From BOG-938 sp035524315 (GTDB lineage: Bacteria; Pseudomonadota; Alphaproteobacteria; Caulobacterales; Caulobacteraceae), in assembly GCA_035524315.1 (NCBI GenBank), contig DATKPD010000008.1:62001-126000 (forward strand): a stretch of 64,000 nt of DNA, given 5' to 3'. Under the pieces are notes generated by a model. It had not been told where the DNA came from, did not search any database, and saw only the letters and a program-made list of their open reading frames with translations. A program made the translations under genes and the position numbers. Every line of letters starts with the position of its first letter. Within the stretch, counting starts at the first letter, position 1. This document shows positions 32,931-41,730 of the stretch, one piece after another.

Positions 32931-35864
32931 ATGACCGACATCGCCGACATCGACGCCGCCCTGCCAGACGCCCTTCTCGACGCCCCGCCCTTGCCCGAGC
33001 GGCGCGAGACGACCCAGGACGGGCCACGCGTGCGGCTCTACCTGGTGGACGGCTCGGGCTATATCTTCCGCGCCTATCACGCCCTGCCGCCGCTGACCCG
33101 CAAGTCCGACGGCCTGCCGGTGGGGGCGGTGGCGGGCTTCTGCAACATGATGTGGAAGTTCCTGTGCGACATGAAGGGCGAGGCCGACGCGCCCACCCAT
33201 CTGGCCGTGATTTTCGACCACTCCGAGAAGACCTTCCGCAACGACCTGTACGACAAGTACAAGGCCCACCGCCCGCCCCCGCCCGAGGACCTGATCCCGC
33301 AGTTCGCCCTGGTGCGCGAGGCCACGCGCGCGTTCGGCGTGCCCGCCATCGAGCTGCCAGGCTATGAGGCCGACGACGTGATCGCCGGCTATGCCGAGGC
33401 GGTGCGCCAGGCCGGCGGCGAGGTGGTGATCATCTCGTCGGACAAGGACCTGATGCAGCTGGTGGGCGACGGTGTGTCGATGCTCGACACCATGAAGAAT
33501 GTGCGCATCGGGCCCGACCAGGTGATGGAGAAGTTCGGCGTGGCCCCGGACAGGGTGATCGACGTGCAGGCCCTGTGCGGCGACAGCGTCGACAATGTGC
33601 CGGGCGCGCCGGGCATCGGCATCAAGACCGCCGCCCTTCTGATCAACGAGTACGGCGACCTGGATACGCTGCTGGAGCGCGCGGGCGAGATCAAGCAGCA
33701 GAAGCGGCGCGAGACCTTGATCGCGTTCGCCGACCAGATTCGCCTGTCGCGACAGCTGGTGACGCTGGACCGCGCCACGCCCCTGCCTTGCCCGATCGAC
33801 CAGCTGGAGGCGGCCGATCCCGACAAGGCGGTGCTGGCCGACTTCCTGGAGCTGATGGAATTCCGCACCCTGGCCCGCCGCATCGGCGAGGCGGGCCATG
33901 CGCCCTCCGCGCCCGCGATACCGTCGCTGGGCGCCGGCAAGGCCCCCACGGCGCCGACGTTCGACGTGCGGCGCGCCCCCCGGCCCAGCGCGGCGGCGGC
34001 GCCCGCCGCCATCGACACCACCGCCTATGAATGCGTGCGCGACCTTGCGGCGCTCGACCGCTGGATCGCCCAGGCGACGGCGGCGGGGACCGTGGCCTTC
34101 GACACCGAGACCGACGCCCTGTCCTCGGCCAACGCCGGCCTGGTGGGCGTGTCGCTCGCCATCGCGCCGGGCCAGGCCTGCTACATTCCCCTGGGCCACG
34201 TGCACGAGAGCGAGGGCGGGCTTGAGCTCGAGGCGGTCGAGGACCTGGGCCAGATCCCGCTGGCGGACGCCATCGCGCGGCTGAAGCCCCTGCTGGAAGA
34301 CCCGAACGTGCTGAAGGTGGCGCAGAACGCCAAGTACGACATCGCCGTGCTGTCGCGCTACGGCGTGCGCGTCGCGCCGATCGACGACACCATGCTGATC
34401 TCCTATGTGCTCGATTCCGGCGAGCACGGCCACGGCATGGACGAGCTGTCGGAGCTGTGGCTGGGCCACAAGCCCATCCCGTTCAAGGAGGTGGCGGGCA
34501 GCGGCAAGACCCAAAAGCACTTCGGCCAGGTCAAGCTGGAGCCGGCCACCTGCTACGCCGCCGAGGACGCCGACGTCACCTTGCGCCTGCATGCGATCTT
34601 GCGTCCGCGTTTGGCGGCCGAGGGCCTGCTGACCGCCTATGAGACCCTCGAACGCCCCCTGCCGGCTGTGCTGGCTCAGATGGAGTGCGAGGGGGTCAAG
34701 ATCGATCCGGACCGGCTGCGCCGGCTGTCGCAGGAGTTCTCCATGCGCATGGCCGAGCTGGAGGCCAAGGCGCAGGGCCTGGTCGGCCGTCCGTTCAACC
34801 TGGGCAGCCCTAAGCAGATCGGCGACGTCCTGTTCGGCGAACTGAGCCTGCCCGGCGGCAAGAAGACGCCCAAAGGCGACTGGAGCACCGACGCCTCGGT
34901 GCTCGATGACCTAGCCGCCCAGGGGCACGAACTGCCGCGCGTGCTGCTCGACTGGCGCCAGCTGTCGAAGCTCAAAGGAACGTATACGGATAATCTCGTC
35001 GCGGCGGTCTCACCGCGCACCGGGCGGGTGCATACCTCCTATGCCCTGGCCGCCACCTCCACCGGCCGCATCTCGTCCAACGACCCCAACCTGCAGAACA
35101 TCCCGGTGCGCACCGAGGAAGGCCGCAAGATCCGCGCGGCCTTCATCGCCGAGCCGGGCCATTTGCTGATCTCGGCCGACTACAGCCAGATCGAGCTGCG
35201 CCTGCTGGCGCACATCGGCGACATCCCGCAGCTCAAGACCGCCTTCCGCGAGGGCCTGGACATCCACGCCATGACCGCCTCGGAGATGTTCGGCGTGCCG
35301 GTCGAGGGCATGCCGGGCGAAATCCGCCGGCGGGCCAAGGCGATCAACTTCGGCATCATCTATGGCATCTCGGCCTTCGGCCTGGCCAACCAGCTGTCGA
35401 TTCCGCGCGAGGAAGCCGGGGCCTATATCAAGACCTATTTCGAGCGCTTCCCGGGCATCGCCGACTATATGGAGCGGACCAAGGCGCTCGCCCGCGCCCA
35501 GGGCTTCGTCACCACCCTGTTCGGCCGCAAGATCATCATTCCTGAGATCAAGGCGTCCTCGCCCGCCCACCGCGCCTTCGCCGACCGCGCGGCCATCAAC
35601 GCCCCGATCCAGGGCGCGGCCGCGGACGTGATCCGCCGGGCCATGGCGCGGATGCCCGGCGCCCTGCGGGCCGCCGGTCTGCGCGCGCGCATGCTCATGC
35701 AGGTGCACGACGAACTGGTGTTCGAGGCGCCCGCCGAGGAAGCCGAGGCGACCTGCGCCCTGGTCAAGCGCGTGATGGAACAGGCCCCAGAACCGGCCGT
35801 GGCCTTGTCGGCCCCCCTGGTGGTGGAGGCCCGCGCCGCGCTCAATTGGGACGAGGCGCACTGA
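32931..35864 (+). CDS. polA: DNA polymerase I
   Basis: The 977-aa protein contains all three PolI domains. A 5'-3' exonuclease (about residues 25-310) opens with LYLVDGSGYIFRAYHALPPL. The 3'-5' proofreading domain (about 360-560) keeps FDTETDAL, NAKYDIAVL and YAAEDADVT, so it should be active. The polymerase domain has motif A DYSQIELR (Asp750), motif B RRRAKAINFGIIYG and motif C QVHDELVFE (924-932). It fills gaps and removes RNA primers. The ATG at 32931 is preferred over a GTG 57 nt upstream. It is divergent from the carboxylesterase gene. Confidence 0.97.
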   Translation: MTDIADIDAALPDALLDAPPLPERRETTQDGPRVRLYLVDGSGYIFRAYHALPPLTRKSDGLPVGAVAGFCNMMWKFLCDMKGEADAPTHLAVIFDHSEKTFRNDLYDKYKAHRPPPPEDLIPQFALVREATRAFGVPAIELPGYEADDVIAGYAEAVRQAGGEVVIISSDKDLMQLVGDGVSMLDTMKNVRIGPDQVMEKFGVAPDRVIDVQALCGDSVDNVPGAPGIGIKTAALLINEYGDLDTLLERAGEIKQQKRRETLIAFADQIRLSRQLVTLDRATPLPCPIDQLEAADPDKAVLADFLELMEFRTLARRIGEAGHAPSAPAIPSLGAGKAPTAPTFDVRRAPRPSAAAAPAAIDTTAYECVRDLAALDRWIAQATAAGTVAFDTETDALSSANAGLVGVSLAIAPGQACYIPLGHVHESEGGLELEAVEDLGQIPLADAIARLKPLLEDPNVLKVAQNAKYDIAVLSRYGVRVAPIDDTMLISYVLDSGEHGHGMDELSELWLGHKPIPFKEVAGSGKTQKHFGQVKLEPATCYAAEDADVTLRLHAILRPRLAAEGLLTAYETLERPLPAVLAQMECEGVKIDPDRLRRLSQEFSMRMAELEAKAQGLVGRPFNLGSPKQIGDVLFGELSLPGGKKTPKGDWSTDASVLDDLAAQGHELPRVLLDWRQLSKLKGTYTDNLVAAVSPRTGRVHTSYALAATSTGRISSNDPNLQNIPVRTEEGRKIRAAFIAEPGHLLISADYSQIELRLLAHIGDIPQLKTAFREGLDIHAMTASEMFGVPVEGMPGEIRRRAKAINFGIIYGISAFGLANQLSIPREEAGAYIKTYFERFPGIADYMERTKALARAQGFVTTLFGRKIIIPEIKASSPAHRAFADRAAINAPIQGAAADVIRRAMARMPGALRAAGLRARMLMQVHDELVFEAPAEEAEATCALVKRVMEQAPEPAVALSAPLVVEARAALNWDEAH

Positions 35865-36258
35865 TCCTCAGGTTAAGCTTCACTGCCCCAAAACGGAACA
35901 AACGAGCATTAACCTACTGTTCACTATGGTTAATATTTGGGGCAAACGGTGAACGTCGCGCCGTCGCCCAGCACGGTCGCTCGACGGCCCGGCAAGGAAC
36001 GACCGCGCCACAATTCTGTACTAAGTCTTGGCGACGCTTCATTTCAGCTTTGCCACGGTCAAGCTGCCTACTTGGCCCGACCGTGCGAAATTCCGCTTTA
36101 AAATCAACGCTATCTGGTGGATTGCGCCCAGCGCAACAAAACTCGTTGCGACGCAACATCAATCCTGGTTGTGACATTCACCAGGCATTCGTCCGCAAAC
36201 CCCAAGCACTAAAGTTCTCCTGTGGCTGGGGCATGTCACATTCACAGGAGACTTCGAA
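35865..36258. other. AT-richer leader region between polA and the 36-aa ORF
   Basis: These 394 bases are markedly AT-richer than their surroundings. They contain the pair ATTAACC/GGTTAAT (35908-35914 and 35928-35934, 13-nt spacer) and, at the end, the hairpin that holds the ribosome-binding site of the small ORF. There is no other coding frame with a ribosome-binding site. The length suggests a regulated leader RNA rather than only a promoter. Confidence 0.55.
36213..36254 (+). promoter_or_regulatory. Leader hairpin that pairs with the ribosome-binding site of the 36-aa ORF
   Basis: TCTCCTGTG at 36216-36224 is the exact complement of CACAGGAGA at 36243-36251 (18-nt loop), and AAG (36212-36214) can pair with CTT (36252-36254) around a single bulge. 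The downstream arm includes the AGGAG that would drive translation of the ATG at 36259. Formation of the stem would therefore hide the ribosome-binding site. It may work as a thermometer or as a target of an RNA-binding factor; only the pairing is seen. Confidence 0.6.
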
Positions 36259-36369
36259 ATGACCACCAAGAAGCCCATCGGCCTGATCTACACTCTGGCC
36301 AACTCGGGCGTGGCCACCCTGGCCGCGACCTATCTGATCGCCCTGGGTCTGACCGCCCGCCTGTTCTGA
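36259..36369 (+). CDS. Small membrane protein, 36 aa
   Basis: A 36-residue ORF (start MTTKKPIGLIYTL) has one membrane-length hydrophobic stretch (IGLIYTLANSGVATLAATYLIAL in two pieces, residues about 7-30) and ends TARLF. A canonical AGGAG lies 9 nt before the ATG, and the TGA is at 36367-36369. The frame uses codons with strong third-position G/C, as coding genes in this genome do. I do not recognise it. Its only context is the structured leader and the convergent gene at 36389. Confidence 0.6.
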   Translation: MTTKKPIGLIYTLANSGVATLAATYLIALGLTARLF

Positions 36370-36388
36370 TCGTGGCGATGGAGCTTAT

Positions 36389-36892
36389 TCAGACCGGCGG
36401 GGCCGGCGGGGCGGTGATCACCTCGACATTGTCGTTGAGCAGGTAGGACATGTCGCGCAAGGCCGTATCCTGGTCCGGCGCGGTCTTGGCGCCCGTCAGG
36501 TCCGCCAGCTTCTTCGGCAGGTCTTGCGAGATGCCTCGAAGGATGCATTTCAGATCACCGTCCGTGCCGCGCTTGGCCAGTTCCTGGTTGCCCTGCAGGT
36601 CAAGCGCCGACAGCGCGGCGATGCGCGCCTGGAAGTCGTCGAACTTGGGCAGCGCGATCGAGGCGCCCGAGGCCTTGCCCAGTCGCTTGCGGTAGCCGTC
36701 CGTGTCGGCCTTCAGCTTGGCGGCCTGCTGGATGATGTTGGCGAACAGCGGTTCGGACGCCACTGAGGTCGGCGGCGCTGGCGTGGCCGCCACGGCGCCT
36801 GCGGGCGCATCGACCAGGATCAGAGGCTGATGGGGCGCGGGCTGAGCCGACGCCAGAAACAGGAAGGCGGCGGCGGCGACGTCACAAGACAT
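36389..36892 (-). CDS. Secreted hypothetical protein
   Basis: The 167-aa protein has a short signal sequence (MSCDVAAAAFLFLASAQPA), a proline/alanine-rich stretch, and a helical C-terminal domain from about residue 48 (LFANIIQQAAKLKADTDGYRKRLG onward) with a single cysteine in LKCILRGIS. It is probably periplasmic. I do not recognise the family. It is divergent from pgi, and the CtrA-type box at 36947-36961 lies between the two, 55 bp from its start. Confidence 0.6.
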   Translation of the reverse strand: MSCDVAAAAFLFLASAQPAPHQPLILVDAPAGAVAATPAPPTSVASEPLFANIIQQAAKLKADTDGYRKRLGKASGASIALPKFDDFQARIAALSALDLQGNQELAKRGTDGDLKCILRGISQDLPKKLADLTGAKTAPDQDTALRDMSYLLNDNVEVITAPPAPPV

Positions 36893-36946
36893 TGCGAAGG
36901 CTCCGGGGATAGGCTGAACTGCGCCTTGAGCCTCGTACCGACACGG

Positions 36947-36961
36947 TTAACGCCGCGTTAA
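36947..36961. promoter_or_regulatory. CtrA-type binding site (TTAA-N7-TTAA)
   Basis: TTAA at 36947-36950 and TTAA at 36958-36961 are separated by exactly 7 nt, which is the full CtrA consensus. The site is perfectly symmetric over 19 bp (GGTTAACGCCGCGTTAACC, 36945-36963). It is 25 bp before the pgi ATG and 55 bp before the divergent gene at 36389-36892. No other TTAA-N7-TTAA was found by eye in this window. CtrA is the master cell-cycle regulator controlled through DivL, which is also encoded in this window. Confidence 0.65.
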
Positions 36962-36986
36962 CCATGTCCCTTGCCCCGGAGCCTGC

Positions 36987-38600
36987 ATGCCCCCCAGCGC
37001 CGAATGGAACGCCTTCCTCGCAGACGCGGAGGCGGCTGAAGGTCGCCGGATCCTGCCCCTGTTCGACCGCGAGCCGAACCGCCTGTCGGCCCTGACTGTC
37101 CAGGCCGCGGGCCTGACGCTCGACCTTTCCAAGCAGTCGTGGTCGATGGCGGGCGTGGGCGCGGGCGTGGCCCTGGCCCAGGCCGGCGGGGTGGCCGAAC
37201 GCCGGGCCGCCCTGTTCGCCGGCGAGGCGATCAACACCTCCGAAGACCGCGCGGTGCTGCATCCCGCTCTGCGCGCGGCGCCCGGCGGCGACTTCAAGGC
37301 CAAGGGTGAGCCGGTGTCGGCCGAGGCCGACGGCGTGCGCCAGGCCATGGCCGACTTCGCCAACGCCATCCGCTCGGGCGCCGCCAAAGGCGCGACCGGT
37401 AAGCCCTTCCGCAATGTGGTGCACATCGGCATCGGCGGTTCGGATCTGGGCCCCCGGCTGGTCTGGGAAGCGCTCAAGCCCTTGGATGCGCCGATCGCCC
37501 TGCATTTCGCGGCCAACGTCGACGGCTCGGACATCGCCGCGGCCCTGCACGGTCTTGATCCCGCCGAGACCCTGGTGGTGGCCGTCTCCAAGACCTTCAC
37601 CACCCAGGAGACCATGGCCAACGCCCTGGCGGCGCGCGACTGGCTGCGCGCGGCCCTGGGCGCCGGCGGCGACGCGCACCTGGTGGCCGTATCGGCCAAC
37701 CCCAGGGCCGTGGCCGAGTTCGGCGTCGCGCCCGAGCGCCTGTTCGCCTTCCGCGATTGGGTCGGCGGGCGCTTCTCGGTGTGGTCGGCGGTCGGCTTGT
37801 CGTGCGTGATCGGCCTGGGTCCCGAAGCGTTCGAGGGCTTCCTCGCCGGCGGGACGGCGATGGACGCGCATTTCGTCGCCGCGCCGTTCGAGGCCAACGC
37901 CCCGGTGCTGCTGGCCCTGGCCCAGATCTTCAACCGCGACGGCATGGGCCGCGCGGCGCGGGCGGTGATCCCCTACAGCCAGCGCCTGCGCCTGCTGCCC
38001 TCGTTCCTGCAGCAACTGGAGATGGAATCCAACGGCAAGCGGGTGGGCCTGGACGGACAGCCGGTAGCCCGGGCGACCGCGCCGGTGGTGTTCGGCGAGC
38101 CGGGGACCAACGGCCAGCACGCCTTCTTCCAGATGCTGCACCAGGGTACGGATGTGGTTCCGCTGGAGTTCATCGGCGTGGCCAAGAACGACGAAGGGCC
38201 GCCCGGCGCCCACGCCAAGCTGCTGTCAAACCTGCTCGCCCAGGCAGAAGCCCTGATGATCGGGCGATCGGAAGCCGACGTGCGCGCCGAACTTCAGGGC
38301 AAGGGCATGAGCACGGCGGATATCGAGGTGCTGGCGCCGCAGCGCGCCTTCCCGGGCGACCGGCCGTCCAGCCTGATCATGATGGACGCGCTGACCCCCC
38401 ACGCCCTGGGCGCGCTGATCGCCCTCTATGAGCACAAGGTGCTGGTCGAGGGCGTGCTGTGGGGCGTCAACAGTTTCGACCAGTGGGGCGTGGAGCTCGG
38501 CAAGGTCATGGCGGGGCGCATCCTGCCCGAACTGCAAGGCGGCCCGCGCGCGCCGCATGATCCCTCCACCAGCGCCTGGATCCAACGCCTCAAGACTTGA
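36987..38600 (+). CDS. pgi: Glucose-6-phosphate isomerase
   Basis: The 537-aa cytosolic enzyme interconverts glucose-6-phosphate and fructose-6-phosphate. Diagnostic segments are FRNVVHIGIGGSDLGPRLVWEAL (residues near 138-160), VAVSKTFTTQETMANA, DWVGGRFSVWSAVGLS (PGI signature), GTNGQHAFFQMLHQGTDVVPLEFI and VLVEGVLWGVNSFDQWGVELGK, the last being the second PGI signature. All are intact. A CtrA-type box sits 25 bp before the ATG. It is divergent from a secreted hypothetical protein. Confidence 0.97.
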   Translation: MPPSAEWNAFLADAEAAEGRRILPLFDREPNRLSALTVQAAGLTLDLSKQSWSMAGVGAGVALAQAGGVAERRAALFAGEAINTSEDRAVLHPALRAAPGGDFKAKGEPVSAEADGVRQAMADFANAIRSGAAKGATGKPFRNVVHIGIGGSDLGPRLVWEALKPLDAPIALHFAANVDGSDIAAALHGLDPAETLVVAVSKTFTTQETMANALAARDWLRAALGAGGDAHLVAVSANPRAVAEFGVAPERLFAFRDWVGGRFSVWSAVGLSCVIGLGPEAFEGFLAGGTAMDAHFVAAPFEANAPVLLALAQIFNRDGMGRAARAVIPYSQRLRLLPSFLQQLEMESNGKRVGLDGQPVARATAPVVFGEPGTNGQHAFFQMLHQGTDVVPLEFIGVAKNDEGPPGAHAKLLSNLLAQAEALMIGRSEADVRAELQGKGMSTADIEVLAPQRAFPGDRPSSLIMMDALTPHALGALIALYEHKVLVEGVLWGVNSFDQWGVELGKVMAGRILPELQGGPRAPHDPSTSAWIQRLKT

Positions 38601-38650
38601 CGCGGCGCTCTCGCCATGGGAACGCCGCACATCGCAGGTCAAACGGGGTC

Positions 38651-39223
38651 ATGGACATGAAACGTCTGACCTCGCTGGCGACCTTGGCGGCGGCCTTGCC
38701 CGCCCTGGCCCTCGCCCAGATCACGGCTGAGCCACCGACGGTCGGCCGCGGCTCGGATCTGGTGGTGCATGCCAAACCTCCGGTCGACCCGCGCGTGATC
38801 TCGACCTTCCCCGCCGACGGCGGCAAGGCGCCGGGCGGCATCGTGGTCCTCAAGATCGTGTTCGACCAAGCCATGGTCCCCGAGGCCTGGTCCTATGGCG
38901 CGGCCCCGGACGGGGCCTTTCCGCACTGTCTGAAGAAGCCCCGCCTGCTGCCCGACCAGAAGAGCTTCGCCCTGCTGTGCAGCGTGGCGCCCGACCTGGG
39001 CTACGCCATCCAGATCAACGCCTCTCCCGATTTCGTCAGCGCGCGGGGCCGATCGGCCCAGCCGTTCATGCTGCATTTCAAGACCACCAGCGACACGGTC
39101 TATGACATGTACGCGGCGTTGAAGCAGGCCGGCCTGACCGACGCGGACGAGCCGATCATGACCTGGAACGCCCAGCCGGGCGGGGTGTCGGACGCCGCGC
39201 CGCCCGCGCCTTCCAACCCTTAG
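38651..39223 (+). CDS. Secreted hypothetical protein
   Basis: The 190-aa protein from the ATG at 38651 has a clear signal peptide (RLTSLATLAAALPALALAQ) and a soluble domain with VISTFPADGGKAPGGIVVLKIVFDQAM, LPDQKSFALLCSVAPDLGYAIQIN and FMLHFKTTS, a beta-rich pattern. Ig-like or bacterial surface domains have similar opening phrases, but I cannot assign a family. The gene lies 50 nt after pgi and may be co-transcribed. Confidence 0.6.
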   Translation: MDMKRLTSLATLAAALPALALAQITAEPPTVGRGSDLVVHAKPPVDPRVISTFPADGGKAPGGIVVLKIVFDQAMVPEAWSYGAAPDGAFPHCLKKPRLLPDQKSFALLCSVAPDLGYAIQINASPDFVSARGRSAQPFMLHFKTTSDTVYDMYAALKQAGLTDADEPIMTWNAQPGGVSDAAPPAPSNP

Positions 39224-39346
39224 CGCGCGACAGGCTTAGAAAAACTGCAAGGCTGAAAATGTAATCTCTATTTCTCTGATAGGTCTTATTCTGTTTATCG
39301 GATTTGTCGGTGCGGAGGGTCGCCCGACCAAAACCGACGGGGAAAT

Positions 39347-40867
39347 ATGTTGCAGTTGAAAATTCATCGCGTGGCCCGCCACGCCGCGCTCCTTGGCGCT
39401 TTGCTGGCCAGCGTCGCTGGCGGCGCGTTCGCCCAGACCGCCGCCGCGCAGACCGCCAAAAAGCCCGACTGCTTCTCGAGCGTTTCCAACTGGTTCTACG
39501 CGAGCGCGACGGCGTGCCCGCTTTCGGCGTATGGCGTGACGGTCTATGGCGTCATCGACGTGGGCGGCGGCTACGAGACCCACGCGGCGCGGTTCAACGG
39601 CGACGCCAAGCAGGGCGTCGGAGAACTGATTTCCAAGGTCAACAACCGGGCGGCCTGGCAGGCGGTGCCGAACGGCCTCAACCAGTCGGCTATCGGCATC
39701 AAGATCAAGGAACAGATCGTGCCGAGCTGGTACCTGATCGGCGACGTCAACGCCGGGTTCGACCCACTGTCGTTGAAATTCTCCAACGGCCCCAAGTCGC
39801 TGATCGACAACACCAATATCCCGCTGGCCAATGAGACCTACAGCGGCGACTCGGCTCGGTCCACAGGCTGGGACAACACACGGGGCTACGTCGGCCTCAG
39901 CAACGCTGCCTATGGCGTGCTCACCGTCGGCCGCCAGAATTCTCTGAGCAACGATCTTGTGCCCGCATACGATCCGTTCGGCACCTCTTACGCCTTCTCG
40001 GGCATCGGCAACTCGTCGACCTTCGTCGCCGGCACCGGCGACACCGAGCTGTCGCGCTATGGCATGTCAGTCAAATATCAAGGGACATACAAGCACTTCC
40101 GCGCCAGCGCCCTGACTCAGATCGGCGGCTACGCCCAAGCCAACAACGCCGAGAGCGGCTACCAGTTCGATCTCGGCGGCGATTTCGGCGGCCTGTCGAT
40201 CGATGGCCTTTACGCCTACGCCAAGGACGCCGTCACGCTCAGCAACTATACCTCCGGCGCGCCGACGCCCGACACGCTCAAGGCGACCCTGGCCAACGTC
40301 AGCGCCGGAGTGATCGCCGCCAAGTACAACTGGCGCAAGTTCACCGCGTTCGGCGGGTACGAATACGCCCAGCTGAGTTCGCCGAGCGATCTGTTCGGCG
40401 CGACGGCGACCGCCACTGGCCGGACTCTCACCTTGAACGGCGGCTATCCGGCCGTGGTCCAAGCCAATGTCTATGCGAATTCAAAAATTCAACAGGTCGC
40501 ATGGCTGGGTGGACGGTATTCCGTCCTGAAAAATCTCGATTTCAATGCCGGCTATTACTACGTGTCGCAGAATAACTACACAAACGCCGCCACTAAATAC
40601 AACATCGGCGGCAGCGCCACAAAGGCCGGGATCGGGTGCGGCCCGAACCTGAATCCGGCGATCACGGGGGCCACGCCCCAGGGGACGAACGCCGCCGCCT
40701 GCGCCGGCAGCGAGAACATCGTGTCCGGCGAGCTGGATTGGCGTCCGCTCAAGCGCATCGATCTGTATGGCGGCGTGATGTACAGCGCGGTCTCCGGCGG
40801 CCTGGCGAGCGGCTTCATCGTCAACAACAACACCGCGTTCACCAGCGGCGTGCGCTTCTCCTTCTGA
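39347..40867 (+). CDS. Outer-membrane porin (Gram-negative porin, Porin_4-like)
   Basis: The 506-aa precursor has a signal peptide (about residues 9-29, ending GGAFA) and an N-terminal extension, then a typical trimeric-porin barrel beginning LSAYGVTVYGVIDVGGGYETHA. It goes on with WDNTRGYVGLSNAAYGVLTVGRQNSL, the classical porin turn, and ends in the outer-membrane insertion signal VRFSF (terminal Phe). It forms a passive channel in the outer membrane. GGGGAAAT precedes the ATG. A nested hairpin (39306-39338) lies just upstream of that site. It is followed by palindromes and then the two-component genes. Confidence 0.9.
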   Translation: MLQLKIHRVARHAALLGALLASVAGGAFAQTAAAQTAKKPDCFSSVSNWFYASATACPLSAYGVTVYGVIDVGGGYETHAARFNGDAKQGVGELISKVNNRAAWQAVPNGLNQSAIGIKIKEQIVPSWYLIGDVNAGFDPLSLKFSNGPKSLIDNTNIPLANETYSGDSARSTGWDNTRGYVGLSNAAYGVLTVGRQNSLSNDLVPAYDPFGTSYAFSGIGNSSTFVAGTGDTELSRYGMSVKYQGTYKHFRASALTQIGGYAQANNAESGYQFDLGGDFGGLSIDGLYAYAKDAVTLSNYTSGAPTPDTLKATLANVSAGVIAAKYNWRKFTAFGGYEYAQLSSPSDLFGATATATGRTLTLNGGYPAVVQANVYANSKIQQVAWLGGRYSVLKNLDFNAGYYYVSQNNYTNAATKYNIGGSATKAGIGCGPNLNPAITGATPQGTNAAACAGSENIVSGELDWRPLKRIDLYGGVMYSAVSGGLASGFIVNNNTAFTSGVRFSF

Positions 40868-40889
40868 TCGACCTTTGCGGATTTCGGCT

Positions 40890-40963
40890 GGGGCGGGCGG
40901 CGCGGGCGAGCGCCATCCGCCCCATTTTCGTTCAAGGCGATCCCCGCGCGATTTCGCGCGGGG
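40890..40963 (+). terminator. Probable terminator and palindrome after the porin gene
   Basis: GGGGCGG (40890-40896) can pair with CCGCCCC (40917-40923), followed by ATTTTC, a plausible intrinsic terminator for the porin transcript. Twenty bases further on, a perfect 10-bp palindrome with a TT centre occupies 40942-40963. It could be a second terminator or an operator in front of the response-regulator gene. Confidence 0.5.
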
Positions 40964-41049
40964 CCTCGCGCCGAAATTTGTTTAACTTGCCCCGCCCCGC
41001 CTTATGCGGGATCGAAAGGCTGGGCGGATGCCCGCTGGCGTATAGGCTC

Positions 41050-41730
41050 ATGTCGCCTCGCATTCTGGTCATCGAAGACGACGTCGACACCTCCGACGAA
41101 ATCGCCGCCCTCCTGACCACGAGCGGGTTCGAGACGCGGCGCAGCCTGGACGGCGGCGAGGGCCTCAAGCTGGCCCTGAGCGAGCCGTTCGACGCCATCA
41201 CCCTCGACCGCATCCTGCCGGGCTACGACGGCCTGGAAGTGGTCAGCCGCCTGCGCGAGGCCGGCCGCCACACCCCGGTGCTGATGGTCAGCGCCCTGGG
41301 CGACGTCGATGACCGCGTGGCGGGCCTGAGGGCCGGCGGCGACGACTATATGATCAAGCCGTTCGCGCCGGTCGAACTTCTGGCGCGGCTGGAGGTTCTG
41401 CTGCGTCGGCGCAGCGCGGGCGAACCCCAACTTCTGCTCCGGGTTGGCGATCTGGAGCTGGACCTGGTCTCGCGCGAGGCGCGACGAGGCCAGCGGCGAA
41501 TCGAGCTTTTGCCGCGGGAATTCAAGCTGCTCGAGTACATGATGCGCAATGCGGGCCAGATGCTCAGCCGACGCATGATCTTCGAGGAAGTGTGGGAGTA
41601 TTACTTCGATCCGGGGACCAACCTGATTGAGGTGCACGTGGCCAAGCTGAGGAAGAAGATCGACACGCCCGGGGAGGCGTCCCTGATCCGCACCGAGCGC
41701 GGGTCGGGCTATGTGCTCGATGCGCCTTAG
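41050..41730 (+). CDS. OmpR/PhoB-family response regulator
   Basis: The 226-aa protein has an N-terminal receiver domain with acidic pocket ED(D) at residues 9-11, phospho-acceptor Asp53 in TLDRILPGYDG and Lys in DYMIKPFAPVELL. The C-terminal winged helix (about 128-224) contains LLPREFKLLEYMMRNAG and VHVAKLRKKID...TERGSGYVL. It binds DNA when phosphorylated. Its ATG at 41050 follows the porin terminator; the longer frame to 40636 is a shadow inside the porin gene. It overlaps the sensor kinase gene by 20 nt, and probably controls the RND pump that follows. Confidence 0.92.
   Translation: MSPRILVIEDDVDTSDEIAALLTTSGFETRRSLDGGEGLKLALSEPFDAITLDRILPGYDGLEVVSRLREAGRHTPVLMVSALGDVDDRVAGLRAGGDDYMIKPFAPVELLARLEVLLRRRSAGEPQLLLRVGDLELDLVSREARRGQRRIELLPREFKLLEYMMRNAGQMLSRRMIFEEVWEYYFDPGTNLIEVHVAKLRKKIDTPGEASLIRTERGSGYVLDAP

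Noticed and set aside
35908..35934. ATTAACC/GGTTAAT pair as a second CtrA site
   Set aside because: The TTAA halves are about 17 nt apart instead of 7, so it does not fit the CtrA consensus.
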